A DNA stretch of 57,482 nt from Paracoccaceae bacterium (GTDB lineage: Bacteria > Pseudomonadota > Alphaproteobacteria > Rhodobacterales > Rhodobacteraceae): the NCBI GenBank assembly GCA_020628545.1, contig JAHDEX010000023.1:1-57482 (forward strand), given 5' to 3'. This document shows, piece after piece, positions 35,056-43,349 of this stretch. Position 1 is the first letter of the stretch; every line of letters starts with the position of its first letter. A program made the position numbers and the translations under genes. Below the pieces are notes generated by a model that was not told the origin of the DNA, made no database searches, and was given only the letters and a program-made list of their open reading frames with translations.

Positions 35056-35312
35056 CGGACATGAGCGACAACACCGACAAGATCTGGCGGAGGAGCGAGA
35101 TCGAAAGTCCATGCATCAAAGTCTGCGTGATCGAACCGAAAAGCCGTTTGTGCCTTGGCTGCCTGCGTTCCATCGACGAAATTGGCAGTTGGTCGCAGAT
35201 GACGCCCGAAATGCGGACGTCGGTAATGGAAGACCTGCCATCTCGCAAAAGCAAGATCAGTCAGCGACGCGGTGGACGCGCTGCAAAGCTCGATGGGCGG
35301 GACGCATCCTGA
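35052..35312 (+). CDS. DUF1289 domain-containing protein (Cys-rich)
   Basis: An 86-residue small cytosolic protein. ESPCIKVCVIEP followed by LCLGCLRSIDEIGSW gives four cysteines in the CxxxC...CxGC pattern of DUF1289, which probably binds a metal (Zn or Fe-S). The basic C-terminal tail (SRKSKISQRRGGRAAKLDG) may contact nucleic acid, but this is speculation. Coupled to ruvX by ATGA. Converges with the ABC ATPase gene, with 4 bp between the stops. The function of the family is not established. Confidence 0.85.
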   Translation: MTDMSDNTDKIWRRSEIESPCIKVCVIEPKSRLCLGCLRSIDEIGSWSQMTPEMRTSVMEDLPSRKSKISQRRGGRAAKLDGRDAS

Positions 35313-35316
35313 GTTG

Positions 35317-36396
35317 CTATCCGCGCCGCGGGAAGACGAAGCAGCGGTCACGACGGATCATCAGCCACAGAGGTGTGCCCGGTTTCGGCAAGAAGACTGA
35401 CGGCACCTGCGCTTTCAATGTTGAACCATCATAGTCCATCTGAAACTCCACAAGGCTGCTTGCCCCCATAAACCGTGCACGCTGGACGACACCCCGCGCG
35501 GGGGTCCCTTCGATGCTCGTGGGGTTTGGCCCCCGTCCTTGGCGGTCAAAGTCGATCTTGAGGTGCTGAGGGCGGATCACGATATCAACGTCCGTTCCGT
35601 CGGCGACACCCGGTGCAAGGAATTGACCGAAAGGCGTATCCGTAAGCGCCCCATGAACAGTGCCGGATATCACGTTGATATCACTGAAAAAGGCAGCGGC
35701 CTGAATATCAACTGGCGTATTGTAGATGTTATAGGGCGCGCCTTGCTGCACGATCCGACCATCCCGCATGAGCGCAATTTCATCGGCCATGCGCAGCGCT
35801 TCGCCCGGTTCGTGGGTGACCAGCAAGACCGCCGTTCCTTCGCCCTTCAAAACATCCAGCGTCTCGTCCCGAATGTCATCGCGCAAGCGATCATCGAGAC
35901 CCGAAAACGGTTCGTCCATGAGCATCACGCGCGGCTTCGGCGCGATGGCGCGCGCCAAGGCAACGCGTTGCTGCTCCCCTCCCGACAGCTCTTGCGGATG
36001 ACGATCAGAAAGCCTGTCCATGCCAACTTTCCTGAGCAAGGCATCAACACGATCGGCAATTGCGCTTTTCGCGCCTGATAGGCCAAACGCCACATTCTGG
36101 CGCACGGTCAGATGGGGAAACAGCGCAAAGTCCTGAAACATGAGGCCGACCGCCCGATCTTCCGGCGGCAATGTCTGGCGCGCGTCGCAGACGACTTGCC
36201 CGTCTACCAGAATTGATCCGCCATCCGGCGCCTCCACCCCCGCGATCATTCGCAGTGTCGTGGACTTTCCGCAGCCCGACGGCCCGAGAAGGCAGGTCAC
36301 CTGCCCCGGCATCACCGTCAAGCTGACATCGTCGACGACCTTTCGACCAGCAAACAGCTTGGATAGATTGCGGATTTCCAGGCGCGGGGCGCTCAT
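35317..36396 (-). CDS. ABC transporter ATP-binding protein, FbpC/PotA-like, without local permease
   Basis: A 359-residue ATPase of the iron/polyamine/thiamine type. Walker A GPSGCGKSTT, Q-loop GLMFQDFALFPHLT, signature LSGGEQQRVALAR, Walker B VMLMDEPFSGLD and H-loop VTHEPGEALRMAD. The last 100 residues form a TOBE-like domain (VDIVIRPQHLKIDF, RARFMGASSLVEF). Family members energise import of Fe3+ or other small ligands via a permease and periplasmic binding protein; neither is encoded nearby, so the substrate is open. The start at ATG 36396 gives MSAPRLEIRNLSK. It lies 67 bp downstream of the AlkC-like gene on the same strand, with a weak 6-bp hairpin (36415-36431) between them. Confidence 0.88.
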   Translation of the reverse strand: MSAPRLEIRNLSKLFAGRKVVDDVSLTVMPGQVTCLLGPSGCGKSTTLRMIAGVEAPDGGSILVDGQVVCDARQTLPPEDRAVGLMFQDFALFPHLTVRQNVAFGLSGAKSAIADRVDALLRKVGMDRLSDRHPQELSGGEQQRVALARAIAPKPRVMLMDEPFSGLDDRLRDDIRDETLDVLKGEGTAVLLVTHEPGEALRMADEIALMRDGRIVQQGAPYNIYNTPVDIQAAAFFSDINVISGTVHGALTDTPFGQFLAPGVADGTDVDIVIRPQHLKIDFDRQGRGPNPTSIEGTPARGVVQRARFMGASSLVEFQMDYDGSTLKAQVPSVFLPKPGTPLWLMIRRDRCFVFPRRG

Positions 36397-36463
36397 CTTG
36401 CAGCAATTCCTACAGAAAGCATAAGGCTTTCGCGTCCCTAACAACCTGATCGCAGCGGAGCAA

Positions 36464-37582
36464 CTATTTTAGCGTGAATTCAGCGCTAGCCATGATGGTC
36501 CCATTGATTTGCAGCGAGACCCGATGTGCCCCCGGATAAAGCCGAAACGTGGTCGCGTTGTCTTTGAAGACGTGCTTCTTCTTGAGCTTGACCGGTTTGC
36601 CACCTTTCGAAGTCAGGACTTTCCACTTCGATGTTTTCGGACGGGTCGTCCCGTTCGCCTTCACAAAGTCGATCACGTAATCAACGATCAAAGGCGCATC
36701 GTCGGTCGTTGAAAATTCGGCTGTGATCTCTGCAGCGCCGCCCATCGCCACAGCATCCGGCACAATCTGAAAATGACTCACCGTCACATCGACATCTGGC
36801 CGATATCCAAGATGCGCCATTGCGCCAGCATGCCCGTCCTTAATCAGGCCACGCAGCGCGTTTCGTGCCATCCAAGCGTGCTCTTCAGACGCTTGTTGGC
36901 CGTCTTCCGCCCACTGAGCAAGGCGTTTCAATACCACTTCTGGATCGGACTTTGTAATGTCGTTCAAGTGGTTTGAGACCGATCGCGTGACATAGCGGGT
37001 CTTGTCCGCCTGCAGCTTATCGAGAAGCGGCAAAGTCTGCGCCGTCGTCAAACCCACTTTTTGTCCCCAAGGCAAACGGGGCCTTGTTCCTTCACTGACG
37101 AGGCGACGGACATGGTAGTTCGGACTGACCGCCCAGTCTTTCATACGATCAAGCGTTGCCCCTTCGTGTGCGTTCAAGAATGCGCGGATCGAGAACTCCA
37201 TCGAAAACCGCTTGGTGATCTCTTCCATCAGGTCGAGGCTGCGGTCGACATGGCTTTCGATCCCATGCTCTTCAACAAAAACGCCAAGCGGGGCATGGAT
37301 GAAATGCCCAAAATCGTCATCCGTTAGCGTGGGGTCCAAAGGCGGCGGTAAGGCCGCTTCAATTGCATCGGCAGCCGCAGTGAAGTCGTTTGGGAGATAA
37401 CGCGAAAGGACTTCTGCGATCCATGCGATCCGTGCTTTGAGCTCAAGCGGTGCGAGGCCATCCATGACAGCCTCAACAAACGGATCGGCCTTAAACACGC
37501 CCGCTGCTTCAAATTCGCCGCCCAATCGCGCGACCGATGTGCGATTGAACAGATCGTCCTTCAGACTGTAACCGGCGGCCAT
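36464..37582 (-). CDS. AlkC-like DNA alkylation repair protein with C-terminal Ig-like domain
   Basis: Probably a base-excising glycosylase for alkylated purines of the HEAT-like-repeat (AlkC/AlkD) superfamily. 372 residues. The helical N-terminal part (1 to about 260) has AlkC-type segments: EEITKRFSMEFSIRAFL, NYHVRRLVSEGTRPRLPWG and YVTRSVSNHLNDITKSDP. The last 100 residues (from about 275) are beta-rich with KWKVLTSKGGKPVKLKKKH, fitting the Ig-like domain described for one AlkC subgroup. The start at ATG 37582 is two bases after the SDR stop, so the two are co-transcribed. Substrate specificity is inferred from family only. Confidence 0.8.
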   Translation of the reverse strand: MAAGYSLKDDLFNRTSVARLGGEFEAAGVFKADPFVEAVMDGLAPLELKARIAWIAEVLSRYLPNDFTAAADAIEAALPPPLDPTLTDDDFGHFIHAPLGVFVEEHGIESHVDRSLDLMEEITKRFSMEFSIRAFLNAHEGATLDRMKDWAVSPNYHVRRLVSEGTRPRLPWGQKVGLTTAQTLPLLDKLQADKTRYVTRSVSNHLNDITKSDPEVVLKRLAQWAEDGQQASEEHAWMARNALRGLIKDGHAGAMAHLGYRPDVDVTVSHFQIVPDAVAMGGAAEITAEFSTTDDAPLIVDYVIDFVKANGTTRPKTSKWKVLTSKGGKPVKLKKKHVFKDNATTFRLYPGAHRVSLQINGTIMASAEFTLK

Positions 37583-37584
37583 AT

Positions 37585-38364
37585 CTACAGCGTCGCGTTG
37601 ATCGCGCCACCATCGAGCAGAATATTTTGCCCGACCATGAAGCCCGCGTGCTGAGAGCACATAAAGGCACAGGTCGCGCCAAACTCTTCCGCGGTACCGT
37701 AACGGCGCGCCGGGATCGTGGCCTCGCGCTGTGCTTTTGCCTGTTCGAGCGTGATCCCTTGAGCGGAAGAGACGTTCGTATCAAGACCGACAGCGCGATC
37801 AGTGGCGTGAATACCCGGCAGCAAATTGTTGATCGTGACACCGTGCTCTGCAACCTGACGTGCTGTCCCGGCGACGAAACCTGTAAGACCGGCACGCGCG
37901 CTGTTGGACAGGCCCAATTGCGGGATCGGTGCTTTGACGGAGCCTGACGTAATATTCACCACCCGGCCCCATTTGCGCTCAATCATCCCCGGCAAAGTCG
38001 CCTGCATCAGCGCGATGGGGGCCAACATGTTCCCGTCGAGTGCTCTGATGAAATCATCGCGGTCCCAGTCTGACCACACACCCGGTGGCGGGCCGCCCGC
38101 ATTATTTACTAGAATATCAATGTCACCTGCGGCCTTGAGACATGCAGCGCGGCCATCCTGGGTCGTGACGTCGGCCGCGACGGTAGCAACATCGACACCA
38201 AAGCGATCCCGGATCTCTTGGGCGGTTGCTTCCAACGCCTCTGCGCCACGCGCATTAAGCGTCAGATGCACCCCGGCCTCCGCAAGGGCCACAGCACAGC
38301 CTTTGCCCAAGCCTTTGGACGATGCACACACCAATGCGCTCTTCCCTGCTATTCCGAGGTCCAT
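37585..38364 (-). CDS. SDR-family oxidoreductase with atypical active site
   Basis: A 259-residue cytosolic Rossmann enzyme. The cofactor loop CASSKGLGKG (residues 13-22) is a variant of TGxxxGxG, NNAGG is present, and the catalytic serine region is ITSGSVKAPIPQLG. The usual YxxxK is replaced: the segment reads LSNSARAGL, with Leu for Tyr and Arg for Lys. From memory this LSNSxRA form recurs in one SDR subgroup, so it is probably not a local mutation. The reaction is unknown. The start at ATG 38364 gives MDLGIAGKSALV. Tightly upstream of the AlkC-like gene. Divergent from the Hint-domain gene across 146 bp. Confidence 0.87.
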   Translation of the reverse strand: MDLGIAGKSALVCASSKGLGKGCAVALAEAGVHLTLNARGAEALEATAQEIRDRFGVDVATVAADVTTQDGRAACLKAAGDIDILVNNAGGPPPGVWSDWDRDDFIRALDGNMLAPIALMQATLPGMIERKWGRVVNITSGSVKAPIPQLGLSNSARAGLTGFVAGTARQVAEHGVTINNLLPGIHATDRAVGLDTNVSSAQGITLEQAKAQREATIPARRYGTAEEFGATCAFMCSQHAGFMVGQNILLDGGAINATL

Positions 38365-38510
38365 AGCTAATCTCCCAAAATTTCTGTTGCCCTTGCGCGT
38401 ACCATTCCAGCCGACCTTCGGCAATTGCACCCGGCGTTATTGACGTGTTAGGGGCCGCCGCAATACTGTTGCTCAGGGGACGGGGCGCGGGATCGCAGCA
38501 AAGGCTTTGA

Positions 38511-39524
38511 ATGACGTCGTCTGATAAAATTACGACGAAACAGACTGTTAGCGTATACCGTGGTGAGGACATTGTCGTCACCGACGGTGTTGCTGAGGGT
38601 GAAGGCATGTCTTTCGCCGATGAGCTTGTCCTTGACGATACCTATCAGCTGAGCCGGTCAGCAATACGCGGTCGTTTCACCATCGGTTTCGCTGATGATG
38701 GCAAGACTTTCATGATCGCTGATGAGAGCGAGTTGGGGCGTGGCGGGAACACTGTGGCACTCGACTGCTGTATCACCCTGATGGCCCCCGACAGTACAAC
38801 GTTTGATGCGCTCGTCTTCGTAGAGATTGAAGCCGGCGGTGTTGAAGACATTTTTGTTCTGCCCTTGGCGAGCCTCCACCCCGATACACCTTACCAGCTG
38901 GTCGGGATCGACAAGGACGTGGCCAGCACACGGTTGGCGGAGGTGGCCTGCGTATCTTTCACGCGCGGCACCCACATTACGATGGCGTCTGGCCGCCAGA
39001 TGCCAATTGAAGACCTTCGCGCCGGGGATCGCGTGCTAACGCGCGACGACGGCCCGCAAGAGATCCGCTGGATTGGGCAGACAACACTCCGCGCGACAGG
39101 AAGCTTTGCGCCCATCGTGATCAAGAAAGGCGCGCTGCACAACGAAAACGATCTGATCGTCAGCCCAGATCATCGCCTGTTCGTTTATCAGCGTCAGGAT
39201 CGGCTGGGTGCCGGACGCTCTGAAGTCCTGGTGAAAGTCAGGCACCTGATCAACGACGATACCGTCTACCAGCTGGCTGGCGGCTATGTGGACTATTTTC
39301 AGCTGCTGTTCGATGAACACCAAATCATCTACGCCGAAGGGATCGCGGCAGAGTCCTTACTTATTGATCCCAGAACCCGCGCAGCATTGCCACCACGGGT
39401 GAACACGCGCGGTGCGGGGCATTCGCATCGTCCGCATCTCGATTATGAGGTGGCGGAGGATCTGCTGAAATCGCCCGATGCAGTGGAACTGCTGCGCAAG
39501 GCATCTTCTGACAAAACGAATTAG
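38511..39524 (+). CDS. Hint-domain protein (Hint_2 type)
   Basis: A 337-residue protein. Residues 1 to about 145 are a beta-rich domain of unknown kind. From about 147 comes a Hedgehog/intein-like (Hint) module: SFTRGTHITMASGRQMPIED, then LRAGDRVLTRDDGPQEIRWIG, LIVSPDHRLFVY with the conserved His, and FDEHQIIYAEGIAAESLL. Such proteins in Rhodobacterales usually show CFTxGT at the Hint start; here the residue before FTRGT is Ser, and a Cys lies two residues earlier. Hint domains can self-process by an N-S or N-O shift, so activity is uncertain. No signal peptide. The stop overlaps that of the opposing lipoprotein gene (TTAG). Confidence 0.85.
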   Translation: MTSSDKITTKQTVSVYRGEDIVVTDGVAEGEGMSFADELVLDDTYQLSRSAIRGRFTIGFADDGKTFMIADESELGRGGNTVALDCCITLMAPDSTTFDALVFVEIEAGGVEDIFVLPLASLHPDTPYQLVGIDKDVASTRLAEVACVSFTRGTHITMASGRQMPIEDLRAGDRVLTRDDGPQEIRWIGQTTLRATGSFAPIVIKKGALHNENDLIVSPDHRLFVYQRQDRLGAGRSEVLVKVRHLINDDTVYQLAGGYVDYFQLLFDEHQIIYAEGIAAESLLIDPRTRAALPPRVNTRGAGHSHRPHLDYEVAEDLLKSPDAVELLRKASSDKTN

Positions 39525-40054
39525 GGCCGTCGCGCGGTCTGGAATTGACCCGTCAGAATAGCTGGAACGCCGCGTTCCTGTACTTGTCCAGAAATGTTGC
39601 CGCTTGCAGCTTCCTGAGACGCGCCCAGCACCTCTCCCCGCATTTGGCCGAGAACAAGGTAGTTCGTCGTCCCCGTCAGCAAGCTGCCATTGATGTTGGT
39701 CACGAAATCCAGCCCGCCTGTGCTGTCATCCAATGCTGCCGTGTTGACCAAAAGATTGCCGACATAAGCACCAGTATCATCAGAAAAGCCAGTCGCGGCC
39801 CCTGTGACGGCCCGGTCCATATTGTCGAAATCGATGGTCAGGGATAGATCGCCCGACATGTCCACAGCGCCTCCGCCGTTCGGTGCGATAAAGCCGAGGG
39901 AAATCCCACCGTCGTAGCTGGCCGTCCCTGTCGGCGTCAGGTCTACGATAGGGGTGATCGGAACGAAAGGTTCCCGTTGGGTGACCGTATCCCCCGAGCT
40001 GTCGCCTCCGCCAGAACAGGCAGCCAAGGTTAAGAGTGCATAAACGTATCGCAT
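39521..40054 (-). CDS. Small beta-rich lipoprotein A (TbpB-like pattern)
   Basis: A 177-residue predicted lipoprotein of unknown function. Short signal peptide MRYVYALLTLAAC with lipobox LAAC (Cys near residue 13), a Ser/Gly/Asp-rich linker SGGGDSSGDT, then a Gly-rich beta domain starting TGTASYDGGISLGF. Repeated phrases such as LSLTIDFDN, LLVNTAALDD and GNISGQVQERG give an alternating-strand pattern like the small barrels of transferrin-binding-protein-type surface lipoproteins. The start at ATG 40054 places the signal peptide correctly. It sits 49 bp downstream of lipoprotein B on the same strand. The family call is tentative. Confidence 0.65.
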   Translation of the reverse strand: MRYVYALLTLAACSGGGDSSGDTVTQREPFVPITPIVDLTPTGTASYDGGISLGFIAPNGGGAVDMSGDLSLTIDFDNMDRAVTGAATGFSDDTGAYVGNLLVNTAALDDSTGGLDFVTNINGSLLTGTTNYLVLGQMRGEVLGASQEAASGNISGQVQERGVPAILTGQFQTARRP

Positions 40055-40103
40055 ACCCCCGTGATCGGGGATGATGTTTAACAAAGCGTTACTGGGCGCA
40101 TGC

Positions 40104-40739
40104 TCAATTCAAGTCATCACGCGTTGCGATAATGTCCGCGTCATAGGAGAAGGTTTCGTCCGTAACGATTGTCCCTTCTGAGTCCCGCGTCGTCAGACTG
40201 CCGTCCGAGTCCCCACTGAGGCCCGCGCCGGCATCGCCATAGAGGTCAGCGACGAAATCGCCTCTGATATCAAGCGTGCGATCATCGCCATCCACAAGTT
40301 GCCCTGTCAGATTACCGTTGATGGGAAACTGGCGGCCAAGATCGGCATTCCGATTGAATGTACCGCTCAAAGTGAGGTTTCCTTCCAAGGCCGCGTTGGT
40401 CTCAACACGTACAAAAGCGTCGGCCTCGCCGCTGACCTCACCAGAGTTCAGACGGATCGCGATGGACATCGGACTGGCGTAGGCCGCCTCGGTCAAAAGA
40501 AAATCACGACCTCCGGTATCTTCAGCAATCCCGATGAAGCCCGCAAAACTCGCCGTTCCCTCAGAGGGGAGCGTATCAACATCGGTAAAATCATCTGCCT
40601 CAATCGCTGCACCGAAACGATCTGTAAATGCGTTCAGCGCGCCGGACAGTTCAGTCTCAGTCACGTTTCCGCTGCCACCAGAACACGCTCCGGCCAAGGC
40701 CAAAATAATCGTCATGCCGCCAATTCTCAGGAAGGTCAT
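40104..40739 (-). CDS. Small beta-rich lipoprotein B (TbpB-like pattern)
   Basis: A 211-residue predicted lipoprotein. The signal peptide MTFLRIGGMTIILALAGAC ends at Cys19, followed by SGGSGN. The mature part has PSEGTASFAGFIGIAED, a motif shared in form with its neighbours (GTASY and GSATF), then beta-strand phrases SIAIRLNSGEVSGEADAFV, GNLTLSGTFNR and GNLTGQLVDG. The start at ATG 40739 gives a clean lipoprotein signal; the frame is open upstream but lacks any sense there. Divergent from prfC across 150 bp. Probable outer-membrane or surface lipoprotein of unknown ligand. Confidence 0.68.
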   Translation of the reverse strand: MTFLRIGGMTIILALAGACSGGSGNVTETELSGALNAFTDRFGAAIEADDFTDVDTLPSEGTASFAGFIGIAEDTGGRDFLLTEAAYASPMSIAIRLNSGEVSGEADAFVRVETNAALEGNLTLSGTFNRNADLGRQFPINGNLTGQLVDGDDRTLDIRGDFVADLYGDAGAGLSGDSDGSLTTRDSEGTIVTDETFSYDADIIATRDDLN

Positions 40740-40889
40740 CTGCTCACCCCTTATTGTTTTGCGGGAACATACGGAAACACCCGGAAACGACAAGCACCAG
40801 ATGATGGTGCGCCGTGCGAGGACGGCAAATCGGCTCATAATTTGCGCGGACAATTGCTCTTTTTTCCGGGCAGGCGTACACCCCGCGCC

Positions 40890-42488
40890 ATGACAACAAA
40901 TCGCCCCGAACTTCCCCCCGAAATTGCCCGCCGCCGGACCTTTGCCATCATTTCCCACCCGGATGCTGGCAAGACGACACTGACCGAAAAGTTTCTGCTT
41001 TATGGTGGGGCTATTCAAATGGCGGGACAGGTCCGTGCCAAGGGCGAAGCGCGGCGCACGCGATCCGACTTCATGCAGATGGAAAAGGATCGCGGGATCT
41101 CGGTGTCCGCCTCGGCCATGTCGTTTGATTTTGAAAAGTACCGCTTCAATCTGGTCGATACCCCCGGCCACTCCGACTTTTCTGAAGACACCTATCGCAC
41201 GCTCACCGCAGTGGACGCCGCAGTGATGGTGATTGATGGCGCGAAGGGCGTGGAAAGCCAGACCCAGAAGCTTTTCGAAGTCTGCCGCCTTCGCGATCTG
41301 CCAATCCTGACCTTCTGCAACAAAATGGACCGCGAAAGTCGCGATACGTTTGAGATTATCGACGAGATCCAGGAAAACTTAGCCATCGACGTCACCCCAG
41401 CCTCTTGGCCCATCGGTGTGGGTCGCGATTTCGTCGGCACCTACGATATCCTGCGCGACCGGTTGGAACTGATGGACCGCGCGGACCGTAATAAGGTTGC
41501 AGAAAGCATTGAGATCAACGGTCTCAACGATCCAAAACTGGCAGAGCACGTGCCCGATCATCTGTTGGAGAAATTCCTTGAGGAGATCGAAATGGCGAAA
41601 GAGCTCTTGCCGCCGCTTGACCATGAAAGCGTGCTGAACGGCTCCATGACCCCGATCTGGTTCGGTTCCGCCATCAATTCCTTTGGGGTAAAAGAACTGA
41701 TGGACGGCATCGGAACATACGGTCCTGAGCCGCAGGTGCAAACGGCGCAGCCCCGCAACGTGGCCCCGGAAGAAAAGAATGTCGCTGGGTTCGTCTTCAA
41801 AGTTCAGGCCAATATGGACCCCAAGCACCGTGACCGCGTGGCCTTCGTCAGGCTCGCCTCTGGCCATTTTGAACGCGGCATGAAACTCACACATGTGCGG
41901 TCGAAAAAAGTGATGGCGGTGACAAACCCTGTGATGTTCCTCGCCGCCGACCGGGAGCTGGCAGAGGAAGGTTGGGCCGGGGATATCATAGGCATTCCCA
42001 ACCACGGGCAATTGCGCATTGGCGATACCCTGACCGAAGGCGAAGCGATCCGCGTCACCGGCATCCCCTCTTTCGCGCCCGAGCTTCTGCAAAGCTGCCG
42101 TGCGGGCGACCCGATGAAAGCGAAGCACCTAGAAAAGGCGCTGATGCAATTCGCCGAGGAAGGTGCGGCGAAAGTGTTCAAACCGACCTTCGGGTCGGGC
42201 TTCATTGTCGGCGTTGTGGGGGCATTACAATTTGAGGTTCTCGCCTCACGCATCGAAATGGAATACGGCCTGCCCGTCCGGTTTGAAGCGTCGCAATTCA
42301 CTTCCGCCCGCTGGGTACTGGGCGACAAAGACGCCATCGACAAATTCGCCGCCGCCAACAAACAGCATATCGCCGAAGACAACGACGGTGACGTTGTTTA
42401 TCTAACGCGTTTGCAGTGGGACATTGATCGGGTGGAGCGGGATTACCCGGATGTGAAGTTGTCAGCGACGAAAGAGATGATGGTCTAA
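40890..42488 (+). CDS. prfC: Peptide chain release factor 3
   Basis: GTPase that recycles RF1/RF2 after peptide release. 532 residues, normal for RF3. G1 SHPDAGKTT (residues 22-30), G2 region RGISVSAS, G3 DTPGHSDFSEDTYR and G4 NKMD. Domain II and III follow, with the RF3-typical C-terminal YGLPVRFEASQFTSARW. The start at ATG 40890 (MTTNRPELPPEIARRR) was preferred to a much longer in-frame extension that overlaps lipoprotein B in antisense and has no RF3 character. Its neighbours on both sides are unrelated lipoprotein genes. Confidence 0.96.
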   Translation: MTTNRPELPPEIARRRTFAIISHPDAGKTTLTEKFLLYGGAIQMAGQVRAKGEARRTRSDFMQMEKDRGISVSASAMSFDFEKYRFNLVDTPGHSDFSEDTYRTLTAVDAAVMVIDGAKGVESQTQKLFEVCRLRDLPILTFCNKMDRESRDTFEIIDEIQENLAIDVTPASWPIGVGRDFVGTYDILRDRLELMDRADRNKVAESIEINGLNDPKLAEHVPDHLLEKFLEEIEMAKELLPPLDHESVLNGSMTPIWFGSAINSFGVKELMDGIGTYGPEPQVQTAQPRNVAPEEKNVAGFVFKVQANMDPKHRDRVAFVRLASGHFERGMKLTHVRSKKVMAVTNPVMFLAADRELAEEGWAGDIIGIPNHGQLRIGDTLTEGEAIRVTGIPSFAPELLQSCRAGDPMKAKHLEKALMQFAEEGAAKVFKPTFGSGFIVGVVGALQFEVLASRIEMEYGLPVRFEASQFTSARWVLGDKDAIDKFAAANKQHIAEDNDGDVVYLTRLQWDIDRVERDYPDVKLSATKEMMV

Positions 42489-42565
42489 AATTCGTCCACT
42501 TTGCGGAATACTTCGTGGGAAAGCCGTCGGAAGGTACGGCATCATTCGCTAATGGAAACACCCAA

Positions 42566-43306
42566 ATGCTTCGACCTATTTGTGCATCAAGTCTTCTCTT
42601 GCTGACCGCTTGCGGCGGAGGTTCAACTGAAATTTCGTCGGAACCGCCAGACGCCGAATTTCCCGGAGAAATGGAAAGCGAGGGGACCGAGATTCCAATA
42701 ACTTTTGAGGCCGGGGCGTTTGACGAAGGGTTTTCAGAGGTTGACTTCGCAGCGCGTCAAAAATTGGCAGACGACGCCACCGACGTCGCGCAAACGTTGG
42801 ATCCAGTCAACTACGACGCAATGGCTTTCGCAGGGTCCGCAACATTCACGGGCCTCATGCAACTAGACTACAACGGATATGTTTCAGGAAATTCGGGAGA
42901 AACATACTTGGTTGCATCAGCCTTGGGCAAGATGGAGTTGACGGCCAATTTCTCCACTTTTAACGGGGATAACTATGTAGAGTTTAATGGGACAGCCGAC
43001 AGTTTCGTGCGCAATGACAATGTCCCCCTCACCGGCGAGTATGAGCTGGAATGGCAAGGGCCAATGACAACTGACGAACTTACTGGCCGTTCCGAAGACT
43101 TCGTTGTTTACATGGATGGTCGATTGGGCGTCGGGGATACGCGTTACTCAGGCGACGCAAATATGTATTTCGACGCGTCAGGCGAAAGTGGCGAATACCT
43201 TTCAGGTAGAATTGGAGGGGAACTCCAAATTTGGGATGTGAACAGTCCAACTGATGGCACAATTTATGGAAATACAACGGGACACGTGGTCGCTAACAAG
43301 AATTAG
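42566..43306 (+). CDS. Small beta-rich lipoprotein C (TbpB-like pattern), AT-richer
   Basis: A 246-residue predicted lipoprotein. Signal peptide MLRPICASSLLLLTAC with the lipobox Cys at 16, then GGGSTEISSEPPDAE. An acidic region precedes a beta-rich domain: MAFAGSATFTGLMQLDYNGY, GKMELTANFSTFNGDNYVEF, GTADSFVRNDN and a C-terminal SGRIGGELQIWD. Overall layout resembles lipoproteins A and B. A hand count of 42841-42960 gives 46% GC against 59% in 41701-41820 of prfC, so transfer or relaxed codon use is possible. The start at ATG 42566 is set by the signal peptide; the ribosome site is weak. Downstream of prfC by 77 bp. Confidence 0.68.
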   Translation: MLRPICASSLLLLTACGGGSTEISSEPPDAEFPGEMESEGTEIPITFEAGAFDEGFSEVDFAARQKLADDATDVAQTLDPVNYDAMAFAGSATFTGLMQLDYNGYVSGNSGETYLVASALGKMELTANFSTFNGDNYVEFNGTADSFVRNDNVPLTGEYELEWQGPMTTDELTGRSEDFVVYMDGRLGVGDTRYSGDANMYFDASGESGEYLSGRIGGELQIWDVNSPTDGTIYGNTTGHVVANKN

Positions 43307-43349
43307 TGCGACGGCACTTCAATTGCATTGCAAACGATATTGACGAAAA

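Noticed and set aside
40299-40889. N-terminal extension of prfC to about 729 residues
   Set aside because: The extra sequence lies antisense to lipoprotein B and does not resemble RF3; ATG 40890 gives the family length and N terminus.
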